From Anaerolineales bacterium UBA6055 (GTDB lineage: Bacteria > Chloroflexota > Anaerolineae > Aggregatilineales > Phototrophicaceae): a DNA stretch of 64,000 nucleotides. The notes under the pieces are model-generated. The model saw only the letters and a list, made by a program, of their open reading frames with translations. It was not told the DNA's origin and did no database searches. The translations under genes were made by a program, and so were the position numbers. The stretch lies in the NCBI GenBank assembly GCA_002428985.1, contig DIYL01000053.1:171700-235699 (forward strand). Direction: 5' to 3'. This document shows positions 41,208-50,638 of this stretch, piece after piece (within the stretch, counting starts at the first letter, position 1; each line of letters begins with the position of its first letter).

Positions 41208-41438
41208 CTAAAGCACGAAGAGGATAATCAGCGCAACCACAAGAGCATAAATCGCAACAGCTTCCGCAAACACGATACCGAGAATCATGTTTGTTTGGAT
41301 TTGCCCTGCTGCATCTGGGTTACGACCAATACCTTGCATCGCGCCTTGTACCATCATACCAATACCGATACCAGGACCTAGTGCACCAATCATCGCAAGT
41401 CCAGCACCAACAGCTTTTAAACCAATTTCGAGTTCCAT
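41208..41438 (-). CDS. atpE: ATP synthase subunit c
   Basis: A 76-residue hairpin of two membrane helices forming the proton-carrying c-ring. Helix 1 has the glycine series ALGPGIGIGMM, the cytoplasmic loop has GRNPDA, and helix 2 carries the ion-binding Glu59 in VFAEAVAIYALVVALIILF. The Gln that marks sodium-specific rings (in the helix 1 GxGQG position) is Ile here, so proton specificity is likely. It lies between atpB and atpF in the usual order, 25 bp before atpF. Confidence 0.97.
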   Translation of the reverse strand: MELEIGLKAVGAGLAMIGALGPGIGIGMMVQGAMQGIGRNPDAAGQIQTNMILGIVFAEAVAIYALVVALIILFVL

Positions 41439-41498
41439 CTTGAGTGTTCCTCCTAGGGATTTCGTTTAGAATCTATCTATATATTCGTTAGTTACAAT

Positions 41499-42929
41499 TT
41501 AGTGATGCCCGTCGCCGTGGTCATCGTCATGGACGTGGCTGACCATCGCTTGAGCACAGAAAATTAATGTCAAAACTGAGAAGACTGCTGCCTGTGCACC
41601 ACCGACGATGATTTCTAGACCGAGAATCACAACCGGAATCACTGCACCAAAGAGGAACAGGAACACTGCATACAACAGACCACCCGCAAAGATCGCACCA
41701 AAGAGACGGAACGACAAACTGACGAGCTTACCAATCTCAGAAACAATTTCGAACAGACCCGCAATAAAGTCGATTGCTCCGAGCGGATTCTTGCTCAATG
41801 TACCGAGTGCATGGACGTTTACGAACTTCTGGAAGTAGTTCAACCCCAATGTACCGATACCAAATGCTTGAATTGCAATAAAGGAAATGATCGAAAGACC
41901 AATTGTGAGGTTCAGATCGGTTGCAGCACCACGAACAAATGGTGTAACAGCATAAACCTGATTATCAACTGTTGTTGCATCAACACCAATTAATGTATCA
42001 CGTACAACAAGTTCCTGTCCTGCGACAAGTGGTGTTTCAGCACTAACAGTAGCACCATGATCGTCTTCAGACTCGCCTGCAACACTTGGGTTTAATGCCA
42101 ATAGTGCATCTGCGGTAAATTCAACATCACGGTAACCTTGGTACTGCGCGTATTTTTCGCCTTCAGGTAAGTCACCAGCCATAATTTCATCGACTTCAGC
42201 ATTCCATGCTTCAGCAATGCTCGCTAGGGTATCACCTTCAGCAGTTACATGAACCTGCTTCTTGTCCAAGAACGGATCAAGTTCTGTAACGATATACGCT
42301 GCATATTCAGCTTTCTTGAAAGAATTACATTGTGTGTAGGTTTCATATGTCGATGGATAACCGCCATTCAATGGGTCTTCGACACGTAACTGATACCCGC
42401 CAAATGAATTCTGGAATGCGATTTCATCACGAGGGAATCCGGTAAATCCTTCATACCCACAGTGCATAAAACCGACACTTTCCACACCCGGTATCAACTT
42501 ACCCCAGTTCGCCGCAAGCAAGAAAATAAAAATTGTTGCCATCAACGGGAATAGGATATTGCGTACAGGGGGTGTATTTGGTGCCATTGATTTGGTGAGG
42601 CCCCACAAGCCGTCTACCAAAACTTCCATAGCACTTTGACCGCGTCCTGGTACTTCTTTTGTCCAACCTTTAGATGCCCGCCATGCTAAGACTGCAAATA
42701 GCAATACAATGAAATCGGCAAGGAGCATACCAAACACTGTGTTAACCGTATCAATTGTACCGATAATCGGAAGCCAAACATGTAGTGGCTCACCCGGTAC
42801 AGTAATAACAGGAAGCGTTACACCTGCACTGACACTTGGTAACAAGATGAATGGGATGCCGGCACAAATAAAGACACCGAACAAAACCATACCAAGAAGA
42901 GTCAGACAACCGCGTTGATTTGTGGTCAT
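41499..42929 (-). CDS. atpB: ATP synthase subunit a with extracytoplasmic LysM-like insertion
   Basis: 476 residues, against about 230-300 for normal subunit a. The F0 parts are intact: helices at about 10-30, 60-80 and 120-145, then DLNLTIGLSIISFI, the stator arginine in KLVSLSFRLFGAIFAGG (Arg408), and two final helices. The C-terminus is His/Asp-rich. Between LIPGVES (about 150) and VTPFVRGAATDLN (about 328) lies an extra stretch of about 178 residues. Within it, VHVTAEGDTLASIAEAW (226-242), DALLALNPSVAGE and LVAGQELVVRD reproduce the LysM pattern (GDTL..IA, N-P, GQ.L.V), split by an extra loop. Its place between two membrane helices, on the presumed outer face, suggests contact with peptidoglycan. 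Followed by atpE. Confidence 0.9.
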   Translation of the reverse strand: MTTNQRGCLTLLGMVLFGVFICAGIPFILLPSVSAGVTLPVITVPGEPLHVWLPIIGTIDTVNTVFGMLLADFIVLLFAVLAWRASKGWTKEVPGRGQSAMEVLVDGLWGLTKSMAPNTPPVRNILFPLMATIFIFLLAANWGKLIPGVESVGFMHCGYEGFTGFPRDEIAFQNSFGGYQLRVEDPLNGGYPSTYETYTQCNSFKKAEYAAYIVTELDPFLDKKQVHVTAEGDTLASIAEAWNAEVDEIMAGDLPEGEKYAQYQGYRDVEFTADALLALNPSVAGESEDDHGATVSAETPLVAGQELVVRDTLIGVDATTVDNQVYAVTPFVRGAATDLNLTIGLSIISFIAIQAFGIGTLGLNYFQKFVNVHALGTLSKNPLGAIDFIAGLFEIVSEIGKLVSLSFRLFGAIFAGGLLYAVFLFLFGAVIPVVILGLEIIVGGAQAAVFSVLTLIFCAQAMVSHVHDDDHGDGHH

Positions 42930-42974
42930 CGAGTACCTCCTCTCCTAAACAAATAGTAACTTACTGACAAGGGA

Positions 42975-43259
42975 TTAATCCTCCTTAGACTGAGACTGCG
43001 CCTCGTTTTCATTAAAGTTTGCAGGCTGAATTTGCCCAATTAGTGTGAGTGCAATTTTCACCATTAGAAATAAACTGACAGGCACACTCAAAATAACTAG
43101 GCAGATTGTTGCCGGACCCCGTTGTCCAATAAGGCTATCAATGTAGAGTCCAACTAACAGTGCAATTATTACTACAATTAAAGATACACAGCCAGTTAAT
43201 GCGGACAATCCCGCGAATGTAAGGTTTTTCGTGCGTGGCGAGTGATCTTGTTTTGACAT
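42975..43259 (-). CDS. AtpZ/AtpI-family F0F1 assembly protein
   Basis: A 94-residue protein with two membrane helices (SLIVVIIALLVGLYIDSLIG and TICLVILSVPVSLFLMVKIAL) joined by GQRGP, the pattern of the small AtpZ/AtpI-type proteins encoded ahead of atpB. They assist c-ring assembly or magnesium/calcium transport for the ATP synthase. The ATG at 43259 is chosen over an upstream in-frame codon at 43271. It lies 62 bp after nuoN and 45 bp before atpB, all on the same strand, and may link the nuo and atp genes in one transcript. Confidence 0.8.
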   Translation of the reverse strand: MSKQDHSPRTKNLTFAGLSALTGCVSLIVVIIALLVGLYIDSLIGQRGPATICLVILSVPVSLFLMVKIALTLIGQIQPANFNENEAQSQSKED

Positions 43260-43321
43260 ATCACCCACCACCAGAATTAGCTGTGCATTCTATCACAAAC
43301 AACTTTTGATTACTACGATGG

Positions 43322-44842
43322 TTATAGCCCATTCGCACCTAATGCAGCCCAATCATAAATTGGTGTAACGGCAATAGTACCAAGCAATACAACCACTATG
43401 GTAGTGATGCCTAATGCCCATGCATAAGGTCGTGGAATATTAATCGGTTTATCATCATCGGGACCGACATCAACATACATGACCTTCACAACAACCAAAT
43501 AGTAGTACAAAGCGATGATTGCATTTACCACAGCAATGAGTGCAAGGCCGACGAGGTTTGCATCAACCGCTGCTTGGAACAGGAAGAATTTACCAAAGAA
43601 ACCTGCCGCAGGGGGAATACCTGCCAATGACAATAGTGCAATCGTAATGCCAAGTGCCAACCATGGGCTACGACGATTAAGTCCTGCAAGGTCTTTGATT
43701 TCTTCTTTGTCTGTGACTGAGATAAATAGAATCAAACCACCAAATGCGAGTAGGTTCGTGAAGATGTACATAAACATATAGAACGACACCGATGCAACAG
43801 CAAAGCTCCGTGGGTCAATGCCCGGTTCTAATACTGTATTAGCTTGCAACGCTGCAATACCAATGAGTGTATATCCAGCTTGTGCGATCGAAGAATACGC
43901 AAGCAGACGTTTAATATTGGTCTGTCGCAGTGCAACAACATTACCGAATGTCATCGTAATGATAGCAATTACAACCAGCAAGCTTACCCAGAAATCTTGA
44001 ACAACAACACCGCTAACAACAACATCTGCAGGGAATACCTCAGCAAAGAACCGTACCATCAGCGCAAAACTTGCCGCTTTACTGGATACACTCACAAACG
44101 CAGTAACAGGTGTAGGCGCACCTTCATACACATCTGGAGTCCAAAAGTGGAAGGGTACAGCACTAATCTTAAAGCCAAAGCCGACGACCACCATGACAAG
44201 CGCGACCATCACAGCAACAATGGAACCATTGACACCGTCAGCTAGTGCAGCTGCGATCCCATCAAGACTAGTAGTGCCTGCAAAGCCATAAAGTAGACTG
44301 AAACCATAGAGCATAATTGCCGAAGCAAATGACCCATATAGGAAGTATTTCAGACCACTTTCAACAGATTTCAAGCTGTTGCGTTTGAAGCTTGCTAGCA
44401 TATACAAAGGAATCGAGAGTGTTTCTAGTGCAACGAAGACCATAATCAAATCAGCCGCACTCGACATCATTACGCCACCGAGGGTCGCAATAATGATAAT
44501 CAGATAGAACTCACCTTTGTCGCCAACGCCATCATCAGCAATTGCCATCAAACACGTAATCGCACCAGATAGCAAGAGCATCACTTTAAATATCTGTGAG
44601 AGCGGATCATAGTTAATCATCCCACCCCACAGCAATTCACCATTTTCGTAGACACTCGGATCAGGTGCAAACAGTAACGGGAAAATTGCCAAGACTGCCA
44701 TACCGATTGCCGAGATAAACACAACACTACGACGTGTCGCAGGCGATCCATATACATCGGCAAACAACACAATGACAGCCAATGCCATCAAGCCTAACTC
44801 AGGCATGACAGAAGGCAAGTATGCGAGTAAATCGAATTCCAT
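43322..44842 (-). CDS. nuoN: NADH-quinone oxidoreductase subunit N
   Basis: A 506-residue antiporter-like membrane subunit of complex I with about 14 helices. It has MVFVALETLSIPLYMLASF (conserved Glu in helix 5), GFGFKISAVPFHFWTPDVYEGAPTPVTAFVSVSSKAASFAL (helix 7 Lys and helix 8 Lys), and LAYSSIAQAGYTLIG. It pumps protons coupled to quinone reduction. Its start shares one base with the nuoM2 stop. It is the last nuo gene, followed by the atp genes. Confidence 0.96.
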   Translation of the reverse strand: MEFDLLAYLPSVMPELGLMALAVIVLFADVYGSPATRRSVVFISAIGMAVLAIFPLLFAPDPSVYENGELLWGGMINYDPLSQIFKVMLLLSGAITCLMAIADDGVGDKGEFYLIIIIATLGGVMMSSAADLIMVFVALETLSIPLYMLASFKRNSLKSVESGLKYFLYGSFASAIMLYGFSLLYGFAGTTSLDGIAAALADGVNGSIVAVMVALVMVVVGFGFKISAVPFHFWTPDVYEGAPTPVTAFVSVSSKAASFALMVRFFAEVFPADVVVSGVVVQDFWVSLLVVIAIITMTFGNVVALRQTNIKRLLAYSSIAQAGYTLIGIAALQANTVLEPGIDPRSFAVASVSFYMFMYIFTNLLAFGGLILFISVTDKEEIKDLAGLNRRSPWLALGITIALLSLAGIPPAAGFFGKFFLFQAAVDANLVGLALIAVVNAIIALYYYLVVVKVMYVDVGPDDDKPINIPRPYAWALGITTIVVVLLGTIAVTPIYDWAALGANGL

Positions 44843-46563
44843 TAGCCACCTCCCAATAGCGCGATAACGGGTTGAATACCAGATTCAATCATCGGAGCCA
44901 TGATTGGCGGATAGATACCGAGAATAATGAGCGGCGCACCCAACAGAATCAAGATGATGCGATCTGTAATCGCGATGTCGCCAACATCAGGATATTTATC
45001 AGCGTCAAATTCACCGAAGAAGACCTGGCTCGCCACACGCAATACATATGCCGCTGTGATCACAATACCTAATGCAGAGAAGACAACCAAAATCGAGTAG
45101 TAATTCGTTAATTCAAAACTACCAATTTGTAAGACAACTTGTTCTGATGCTTCCCACATGCCTTGGAAGATCGGGAACTCTGCGATAAACCCACTTAAAC
45201 CGGGCATACCCATACTCGTTAGACCACCGATGACAAACGCCACCCCGACCCACGGCATCTTCTTCATAAATCCACCGAGACTCGGAATATCCCGCGTATG
45301 CGCACGATCGTATACCATACCGACACAGCCGAAGAATAGTGCAGTCATCGCACCGTGGCTGAACATCTGTAGTCCCGCACCAGTCATACCCGTCAAGTTC
45401 ATCGTTGCGAATCCCATACTAACTAGCCCCATATGGCTAACAGACGAGAAACCGATGACATATTTAAAGTCACGTTGTCGGAATGCAATCAATGCACCGT
45501 AGACGACGTTGATAAATGTTAAGAATACAATCCAAGGTAGATGTGTTAATGCGCCTTCTGGTAAGAGTTGAACACCAACGCGCAATGCAGCAAATGCACC
45601 AACTTTCATCAGAACACCTGCGTGAATCATAGAGACAGCAGTTGGAGCCGCAACGTGTCCATCTGGTGACCAGTTGTGGAAGGGGAAAACACCCGCCAAA
45701 ACAGCAAAACCAATGAACATCATCGGGAACCAGAACTTAGCGAAGTTCATGCCATCAATACCGAGGATATCGAAGCTAAATGCACCATTTTCGGCTGCGA
45801 GTGTGAGATGGATAATACTCCAACTATTTTCCGTACTACCAGCTGGCAACAATCCCGATTCAACCGCTGCTTGGAAGATAGCAGCACCGTCATTCAGGAA
45901 GAAGTCCCAAGCGGCAAAGTACATCGCAACCGCGCCGACAATCGCTACAACCGACCCAATAAGAATGTATAGTGTCAGTTTCATCGCTGCGTATTCACGG
46001 AGCTTGACCCAACCCCAACCTGCAATCAGCAAGTACATCGGGAAGATCGCTAACTCGTAGAAGAAGAACAGCATAAATAGGTCAACGGCGACAAATACAC
46101 CGTAAACCCCGGCAACGAGCAACATGAAGAATGCCATGAACTCGCGTAGTCGGTCTTGAATATTCCACGATATGAGCACACCCGCTACCGCAACCATACC
46201 TGTCAGTAGCACCATCGGAGCCGATAGTCCGTCTACACCAACATGATATGAAATCCCAAGCGATTCAATCCAAACAATTCGCTGTTGGAACTGAAGCGAC
46301 TCGGCGTACATCTGCGTACCAACACCCTCACCCCCGGCTTCTAGCAACGCCATTTGTTGGTCAGCCAACCCGCCTTCTTGTTGGACGAAGTCGTTATAAC
46401 CAAAATAAACCAGCGCAGATAAAGCCAACACCGAGAACGCCGCCGTAATCGCAACCCCACGAATGAAGTCACGATTCTTGCTATCCATAAACAGGATAAC
46501 GATGCCCGCGATGATGGGAATAAAGACGATGGCAGTGAGTGGCGAAAATCCAGTTACATCCAT
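44842..46563 (-). CDS. nuoM: NuoM paralogue 2 (NADH-quinone oxidoreductase subunit M)
   Basis: 573 residues, about 14 helices, NuoM/NuoD-type antiporter-like subunit. The helix 5 Glu is kept (MLFFFYELAIFPMYLLIAGW) and so is the helix 8 Lys (AGVLMKVGAFAALR). In helix 7, where NuoM normally reads FAIKxPxxPxHxWLPDAH, this protein has FAVLAGVFPFHNWSPDGH: the key lysine is Leu289. An insert after helix 5 (DGAAIFQAAVESGLLPAGSTENSW) also differs from paralogue 1. It starts 10 bp after nuoM1 and overlaps nuoN by one base. It may be a proton channel with altered coupling or a structural spacer in an extended membrane arm. Confidence 0.93.
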   Translation of the reverse strand: MDVTGFSPLTAIVFIPIIAGIVILFMDSKNRDFIRGVAITAAFSVLALSALVYFGYNDFVQQEGGLADQQMALLEAGGEGVGTQMYAESLQFQQRIVWIESLGISYHVGVDGLSAPMVLLTGMVAVAGVLISWNIQDRLREFMAFFMLLVAGVYGVFVAVDLFMLFFFYELAIFPMYLLIAGWGWVKLREYAAMKLTLYILIGSVVAIVGAVAMYFAAWDFFLNDGAAIFQAAVESGLLPAGSTENSWSIIHLTLAAENGAFSFDILGIDGMNFAKFWFPMMFIGFAVLAGVFPFHNWSPDGHVAAPTAVSMIHAGVLMKVGAFAALRVGVQLLPEGALTHLPWIVFLTFINVVYGALIAFRQRDFKYVIGFSSVSHMGLVSMGFATMNLTGMTGAGLQMFSHGAMTALFFGCVGMVYDRAHTRDIPSLGGFMKKMPWVGVAFVIGGLTSMGMPGLSGFIAEFPIFQGMWEASEQVVLQIGSFELTNYYSILVVFSALGIVITAAYVLRVASQVFFGEFDADKYPDVGDIAITDRIILILLGAPLIILGIYPPIMAPMIESGIQPVIALLGGG

Positions 46564-46573
46564 AATGCCATTC

Positions 46574-48256
46574 CTACCCCGCTAATCCCGCAAATAATGT
46601 AGTTACAGTCGAATTAATCATCGGCAGAATCCAGTTAGGGTAAACCCCTGTAAACAGCATCAGCACCATCAACGGCGCGATAGCAATAAATTCTGCGCGT
46701 GTTAATTCCAAATTATAATCTTTCCAATGTAAGTTAAACGGTCCGTGTAATACAGCACGTATTCCCTTAAGAATGTAACTACCCGTGAAGAGTAGACCAA
46801 TCATAGAGATAACTGTCAGACCAGTGAAGACAGGCCAAGCACCACGTACAATCAAGAACTCACTAACGAAGCCGTTTAGACCCGGCAAACCAAGACTTGC
46901 CATACTAGTGAAGATGAAGATTGCACCCATGACCGGAGCTTTTACCCACAGACCACCATAAGCCGATAATTCACGGGTATGGGTCTTGTGATATAAACCA
47001 CCTGCGAGCAAGAACATACCAGCCGAGCTGAGACCGTGGTTAAACATCTGCAATACTGTACCGTTCGTTGCCAGAATCGCGCTTTGTATGTCAAACGCCC
47101 CCTGACTCGCAAACGCATCACCAAGCACAATTTGTGCTGTTGTCATCGACTGCGCATCTGCCCAAATTTGGCCATAAACCTGTGCCATCACAGCCAAACC
47201 GAGCCCGACAAATCCCATATGATTCACAGAACTGTATGCAACAAGCCGCTTAATATCATCTTGCCCGAATGCTGCAAATGCACCAAGCACAATCCCTAGT
47301 ACCGATAGTATCGCAAATAGTGTCGCGACGTTCACACCGATGATTGCTACTTGTGAAATCCACACATCTGGGAAGAGTGGAATTACGAGGCGGATGAAAC
47401 CATATGCACCCAACTTGAGCATGACACCAGCCAACAACATTGACCCTGCGGTTGGTGCTTCACCATGAGCATCGGGTAGCCATGTATGGAAGGGCCAAAT
47501 CGGCACTTTAATACTAAATGCGATAAAGAAACCGAGGAAAGCCAGTGCTTTAACTGTTGTCGCATCAACTCCTAGCAAAAGGTCACCTTGTCGGAACATA
47601 GGCCATGCTTCTGCTAATGCGGAGATACTGTATGTACCTGCTGACCAACCGATAAGTTGTGTTGCCAGCAACATACCGAGCGTACCGCCGATCGAGTAAA
47701 TCATAAACTTAGTCGATGCGTAGTAGCGACCACTGTATTTTGCGCCTTCTTTTGGCAAGCTACCCCATTGATTAATGAGGAAATACATTGGCACCAAACT
47801 TAGCTCGTAGAACAAGAAGAAGACCATCAAGTCCATCGCAACGAACACACCCATACAACCTGTCTCAAAGAAGAGAAGGAGAGCAAGGTGCATATTTGAA
47901 CGATCTTTCACGTTCCAACTTGCGAGGATTGCTAACGGTGTGAGTAGCCCTGTCAACAGAACCATCACAGCGCTAATGCCATCAACCCCTAGCGTCCAAC
48001 GTGCGCCAAGAACTTCAAACCATTCAACATCTTGCGTTACCAGAAATTGATCTTGACCGATAGCCGGTGTTGCTTGTTGGTAGACAAGGAAAACACCGAC
48101 AGCAACAACCCCAATGAGTAACGATAGGATGAAGGCTGTCCATCGCCCTACCGCTTTACTCGGCGTAAGTTGTGCCAGTGCTGCCACAATAAATGCAGCA
48201 ACCGCCGGACCAAAGACCAAAACTGAGAGCGCGTCTATCCCAAAAATATCAAACAT
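46574..48256 (-). CDS. nuoM: NuoM paralogue 1 (NADH-quinone oxidoreductase subunit M)
   Basis: 560 residues, about 14 helices. All charged residues expected of a proton-pumping NuoM are present: Glu in MVFFLFYELSLVPMYFLI, Lys in FSIKVPIWPFHTWLPDAHGEAPTAGSM, and Lys in LLAGVMLKLGAYGFIR. YSSVNHMGFVGLG and SLGLPGLNGFVSEFLI are conserved. An insert near 340-375 (QVYGQIWADAQSMTTAQ) lengthens a loop. It sits between nuoL and the second nuoM with 10-bp gaps. This is the canonical copy of the pair. Confidence 0.95.
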   Translation of the reverse strand: MFDIFGIDALSVLVFGPAVAAFIVAALAQLTPSKAVGRWTAFILSLLIGVVAVGVFLVYQQATPAIGQDQFLVTQDVEWFEVLGARWTLGVDGISAVMVLLTGLLTPLAILASWNVKDRSNMHLALLLFFETGCMGVFVAMDLMVFFLFYELSLVPMYFLINQWGSLPKEGAKYSGRYYASTKFMIYSIGGTLGMLLATQLIGWSAGTYSISALAEAWPMFRQGDLLLGVDATTVKALAFLGFFIAFSIKVPIWPFHTWLPDAHGEAPTAGSMLLAGVMLKLGAYGFIRLVIPLFPDVWISQVAIIGVNVATLFAILSVLGIVLGAFAAFGQDDIKRLVAYSSVNHMGFVGLGLAVMAQVYGQIWADAQSMTTAQIVLGDAFASQGAFDIQSAILATNGTVLQMFNHGLSSAGMFLLAGGLYHKTHTRELSAYGGLWVKAPVMGAIFIFTSMASLGLPGLNGFVSEFLIVRGAWPVFTGLTVISMIGLLFTGSYILKGIRAVLHGPFNLHWKDYNLELTRAEFIAIAPLMVLMLFTGVYPNWILPMINSTVTTLFAGLAG

Positions 48257-48266
48257 ATGCGTCTCC

Positions 48267-50630
48267 CTATTGTCCTGCCGCGCCTGTGGACACGACTAGC
48301 ACAATGCCAATCAATACAGCCGCAATCAGTACCAACAGCATATACTGTTGAACACGTCCAGTTTGAATGCGACGTAACCAACCACCGAAGTTGTAAATTG
48401 CGACAGGAATACCGTCACCAACGCCGTCAATTAGCCACATATTCATTACTTTTACGAAGTCACCCAACCATGTGAAGACACGAGCGGTTACATGCAAAAT
48501 CGTATCGATAATACCTTTATCTAAGAACACAATGACCTGTTTACCGAGCCACTGCGACGGCTTGACAAAGAGCCATATATATAACTCATCAAAGTAATAT
48601 CGATTCTTTAATATCGGATGTAACGGACCGAGTATTCGCTCCATCGGGTCTTGTTCACCCGCTTCGAGCGGTTTGCGCCAGTACATCCACCAGCCAAGAC
48701 CAAGACCACCCAATGCTACAAGAATTGATGTACCAACAGGGATGATATTGAACGGTGGTGCAGACGGATGATAATCCGGTAAGAGCGCGAACGCTTCAGT
48801 CGTTTCAGGAAGTGGTTGTGATTCAATGATAAAGTGTTTGAAGCGGTTATGCTCCGGTGAGAGCAGTGGTCCAAACAGTGGGAAATCCTTTGGTACACCG
48901 ATAAATCCAGCAAAAACCGCAAAGAATGCCAGAATCACAAGTGGGGTTGTCATTGACCCTGCAATGATACCCTGTCCTAAGTTAGCATGTTTCGCCTCTT
49001 CAGTACGAGGTTCACCAGCGAAGGTTAATGCCAATTGGCGCATGGTATAGAATGCTGTCATAAATGCTGCAAGTGCGAGGACAAAGAAGACCATCGCATG
49101 TGCGCCACTACCATATTCAGCCGTCACCAACCACGCATCAGCTAGAATCTCATCCTTAGACCAGAAGCCTGCTGTGATAATTGGGAAACCGGACAGAGAC
49201 AACCCACCAATCATAAATGTCCAGAAGGTGACAGGCATGGTTTTGCGTAACCCACCCATATTGAACATATCTTGTGGATCGAAGTGATGTCCGTGTTCAT
49301 CGTGATGATCTGTATGGTGGTGGTCATGTTCATCATGATCATGATCACCGTGCCCATGATGTCCGTGCTCATGTACATGATGCTCACCATGCTCCATACC
49401 GTGAATCACAGAGCCTGCTGCCATAAAGAGCAATGCTTTAAAGAATGCATGTGTAATCAGGTGGAAGAATGCTGCTACATAGGCACCCATCCCAATCGCC
49501 GCCATCATAAAGCCTAGCTGCGAAATTGTGGAGTATGCCAGCACAGCTTTCACATCACTTTGTGCCACTGCCATCGTCGCTGCAAACAGTGCCGTAAATG
49601 CCCCGGTTACTGCCATAAATGCGAGTGGTTCAGTTAAGATACCGTGATGTGGATCACCGCCTGCCGCAAATACAGGATACATACGGAGCAGCGCAAAGAT
49701 ACCAGCGGAAACCATTGCTGCCGCGTGAATCATCGCGCTAACAGGTGTTGGACCTTCCATCGCGTCTGGCAACCAGACATGTAATGGAAATTGTGCCGAT
49801 TTACCGACCGTACCGATAATCAAGAAAATACCGATGATGCTTGACGCACTGACCGCAAATCCACCGAAGATGATCGGGGTCGTTGATGCCAATAGGTTGA
49901 GCATTTCGGGGTTGTATGTAATTTCGCGGAAGCTAAGTGTTCCCGTAATTGAGTAGAGATAAGCGATACCAAGAAGCATCACAACATCTGCAACACGGGT
50001 TGTCGTAAACGCTTTGATCGCCGCTTTGTAGGCTGATTCTTTTTCAAACCAAAAGCCGATCAACAGATACGAACACACACCCATAATCTCCCAACCGACA
50101 AACAGCAGTAAGATATTATCAGCTACAACCAGTGTGAGCATCGCGCCCGCAAAAAGCGAGATCAGCGCAAAAAAGCGTGATTGGCGAGGATCGTGTGCCA
50201 TGTATCCAATCGAGTAGATGAAGATCATAAGCACCGCTAACGGCACCATAAGCAACATCGCCACGGTTGCAGGATCAACCAGAACACCCATATTAAAGGT
50301 GCTCAAACCTGTATCCATCCATGCAAGAGAACTTTCTAGTACATTCTCACCGAAGTGATCAACTTGAAAAGCCTCCCAGATAACACGCCAACTAATCAGC
50401 AGAGCAGAAATAATCCCACTCAAGCCAACGGTAATACTGAATACACGACTGCGCCCAGTTACAACTGGGACTTCCATCCCATCATAATCTGGATGATGCC
50501 CACCATATTCATGATGGTCAGTCGCTGGAACCATTTTTGAACGATTGGTCGCAAACGCAATAATTAAAAACGCTAGCAACGGACCAACCGGAATCAACCA
50601 TGGTAAGAAATCAGGTGTCAAAAAATCCAT
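48267..50630 (-). CDS. nuoL: NADH-quinone oxidoreductase subunit L with His-rich loop
   Basis: 787 residues, against 610-690 in most bacteria. The core has LLLFVGWEIMGVCSYLLIGFWFEKESA, GKSAQFPLHVWLPDAMEGPTPVSAMIHAA (helix 7 Lys) and YSTISQLGFMMAAIGMG. A loop at about 410-452 contains 20 histidines within some 40 residues, mixed with Asp, Glu and Gly. The C-terminal part carries the long lateral helix and a final anchor (residues 690-787). NuoL is the distal proton pump of the membrane arm. It lies 8 bp after nuoK. Confidence 0.95.
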   Translation of the reverse strand: MDFLTPDFLPWLIPVGPLLAFLIIAFATNRSKMVPATDHHEYGGHHPDYDGMEVPVVTGRSRVFSITVGLSGIISALLISWRVIWEAFQVDHFGENVLESSLAWMDTGLSTFNMGVLVDPATVAMLLMVPLAVLMIFIYSIGYMAHDPRQSRFFALISLFAGAMLTLVVADNILLLFVGWEIMGVCSYLLIGFWFEKESAYKAAIKAFTTTRVADVVMLLGIAYLYSITGTLSFREITYNPEMLNLLASTTPIIFGGFAVSASSIIGIFLIIGTVGKSAQFPLHVWLPDAMEGPTPVSAMIHAAAMVSAGIFALLRMYPVFAAGGDPHHGILTEPLAFMAVTGAFTALFAATMAVAQSDVKAVLAYSTISQLGFMMAAIGMGAYVAAFFHLITHAFFKALLFMAAGSVIHGMEHGEHHVHEHGHHGHGDHDHDEHDHHHTDHHDEHGHHFDPQDMFNMGGLRKTMPVTFWTFMIGGLSLSGFPIITAGFWSKDEILADAWLVTAEYGSGAHAMVFFVLALAAFMTAFYTMRQLALTFAGEPRTEEAKHANLGQGIIAGSMTTPLVILAFFAVFAGFIGVPKDFPLFGPLLSPEHNRFKHFIIESQPLPETTEAFALLPDYHPSAPPFNIIPVGTSILVALGGLGLGWWMYWRKPLEAGEQDPMERILGPLHPILKNRYYFDELYIWLFVKPSQWLGKQVIVFLDKGIIDTILHVTARVFTWLGDFVKVMNMWLIDGVGDGIPVAIYNFGGWLRRIQTGRVQQYMLLVLIAAVLIGIVLVVSTGAAGQ

Positions 50631-50638
50631 AGTCGCCC

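Noticed and set aside
49272..49517. Met/Val-rich plus-strand frame opposite the NuoL His loop
   Set aside because: Antisense of the His codons; a membrane-like composition arises by chance from CAT/CAC repeats.
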